5,761 nt of DNA, taken from Emcibacter sp. Lineage in GTDB: Bacteria > Pseudomonadota > Alphaproteobacteria > Sphingomonadales > Emcibacteraceae. How positions within the stretch are numbered: the first letter of the stretch is position 1; each line of letters starts with the position of its first letter. This document shows, piece after piece, positions 5,718-5,761 of this stretch. The stretch covers positions 1 to 5,761 of the forward strand of contig JAGLJX010000309.1 in the NCBI GenBank assembly GCA_023142175.1, read 5' to 3'. The notes beneath the pieces are model-generated. The model made no database searches and had not been told where the DNA came from. It worked only from the letters and a program-made list of their open reading frames with translations. A program made the translations under genes and the position numbers.

Positions 5718-5761
5718 ATGCGTAACATTCGCCTCGAAGATGTGGCCCAAAAAGCGGGTGT
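5718..5761 (+). CDS. LacI-family transcriptional regulator (N-terminus only, cut by window end)
   Basis: The window ends 15 codons into this gene. The visible peptide MRNIRLEDVAQKAGV is the start of a LacI-type helix-turn-helix; compare the LacI pattern of V-x-L-x-DVA-x-x-AGVS. The ATG at 5718 lies 19 bases after the dehydratase stop, with AAGGG (5702-5706) 11 bases upstream, a slightly long spacing. It is probably co-transcribed with the dehydratase and is the obvious candidate to bind the palindrome at 3818-3835. That would make it autoregulatory and responsive to the pathway sugar or an intermediate. Ligand and repressor role are inferred; the effector domain is outside the window. Confidence 0.8.
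   Translation, partial: MRNIRLEDVAQKAG

Overview
This window is a sugar-oxidation locus on what looks like an alphaproteobacterial chromosome of moderate GC content. The assignment is an inference. It rests mainly on a sugar-acid dehydratase that closely resembles, from my memory of the protein, the Caulobacter D-xylonate dehydratase XylD, including its C-terminal PRH-x-H ending. A proteobacterial-type glucokinase also fits. I see no mobile element, CRISPR array, rRNA or tRNA.

Layout. Bases 1-95 hold a short open stretch ending at 71 that may be the tail of an upstream gene, then the ribosome binding site of a glucokinase (96-1061, + strand). Eight bases further on, the glucokinase meets a convergent three-gene minus-strand operon. 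In transcription order (right to left) this is an SMP-30-type sugar lactonase (2892-3785), an aldose 1-epimerase (1849-2895) and an SDR-family dehydrogenase (1070-1852). Each pair overlaps by 4 bp, which indicates translational coupling. A 125-bp divergent regulatory region (3786-3910) separates this operon from a plus-strand IlvD/Edd-family dehydratase (3911-5698). The first 15 codons of a LacI-family regulator follow (5718 to the window end).

How the genes work together. The epimerase supplies the right anomer of an aldose, the SDR plausibly oxidises it to the aldonolactone, the lactonase opens it to the aldonic acid, and the dehydratase converts that to a 2-keto-3-deoxy acid. This is the upper part of a non-phosphorylative (Weimberg/Dahms-type, or De Ley-Doudoroff-like) pathway. 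D-xylose is the best guess for the sugar; L-arabinose or D-galactose cannot be excluded. The later pathway enzymes and a transporter are not in the window. The glucokinase serves ordinary hexose phosphorylation and may belong to a different transcription unit.

The most interesting non-coding feature is the divergent control region. A perfect 18-bp palindrome with a central CG (3818-3835) has the form of a LacI-family operator, sits inside a 40-bp imperfect palindrome, and contains the TTGACA -35 boxes of both divergent promoters. One regulator dimer could therefore silence both arms. The promoter geometry also shows that the lactonase starts at the ATG at 3785, not at the upstream GTG at 3815. 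I did not find a previously undescribed system: the enzymes are all recognisable, and the novelty lies in substrate identity and regulatory architecture.
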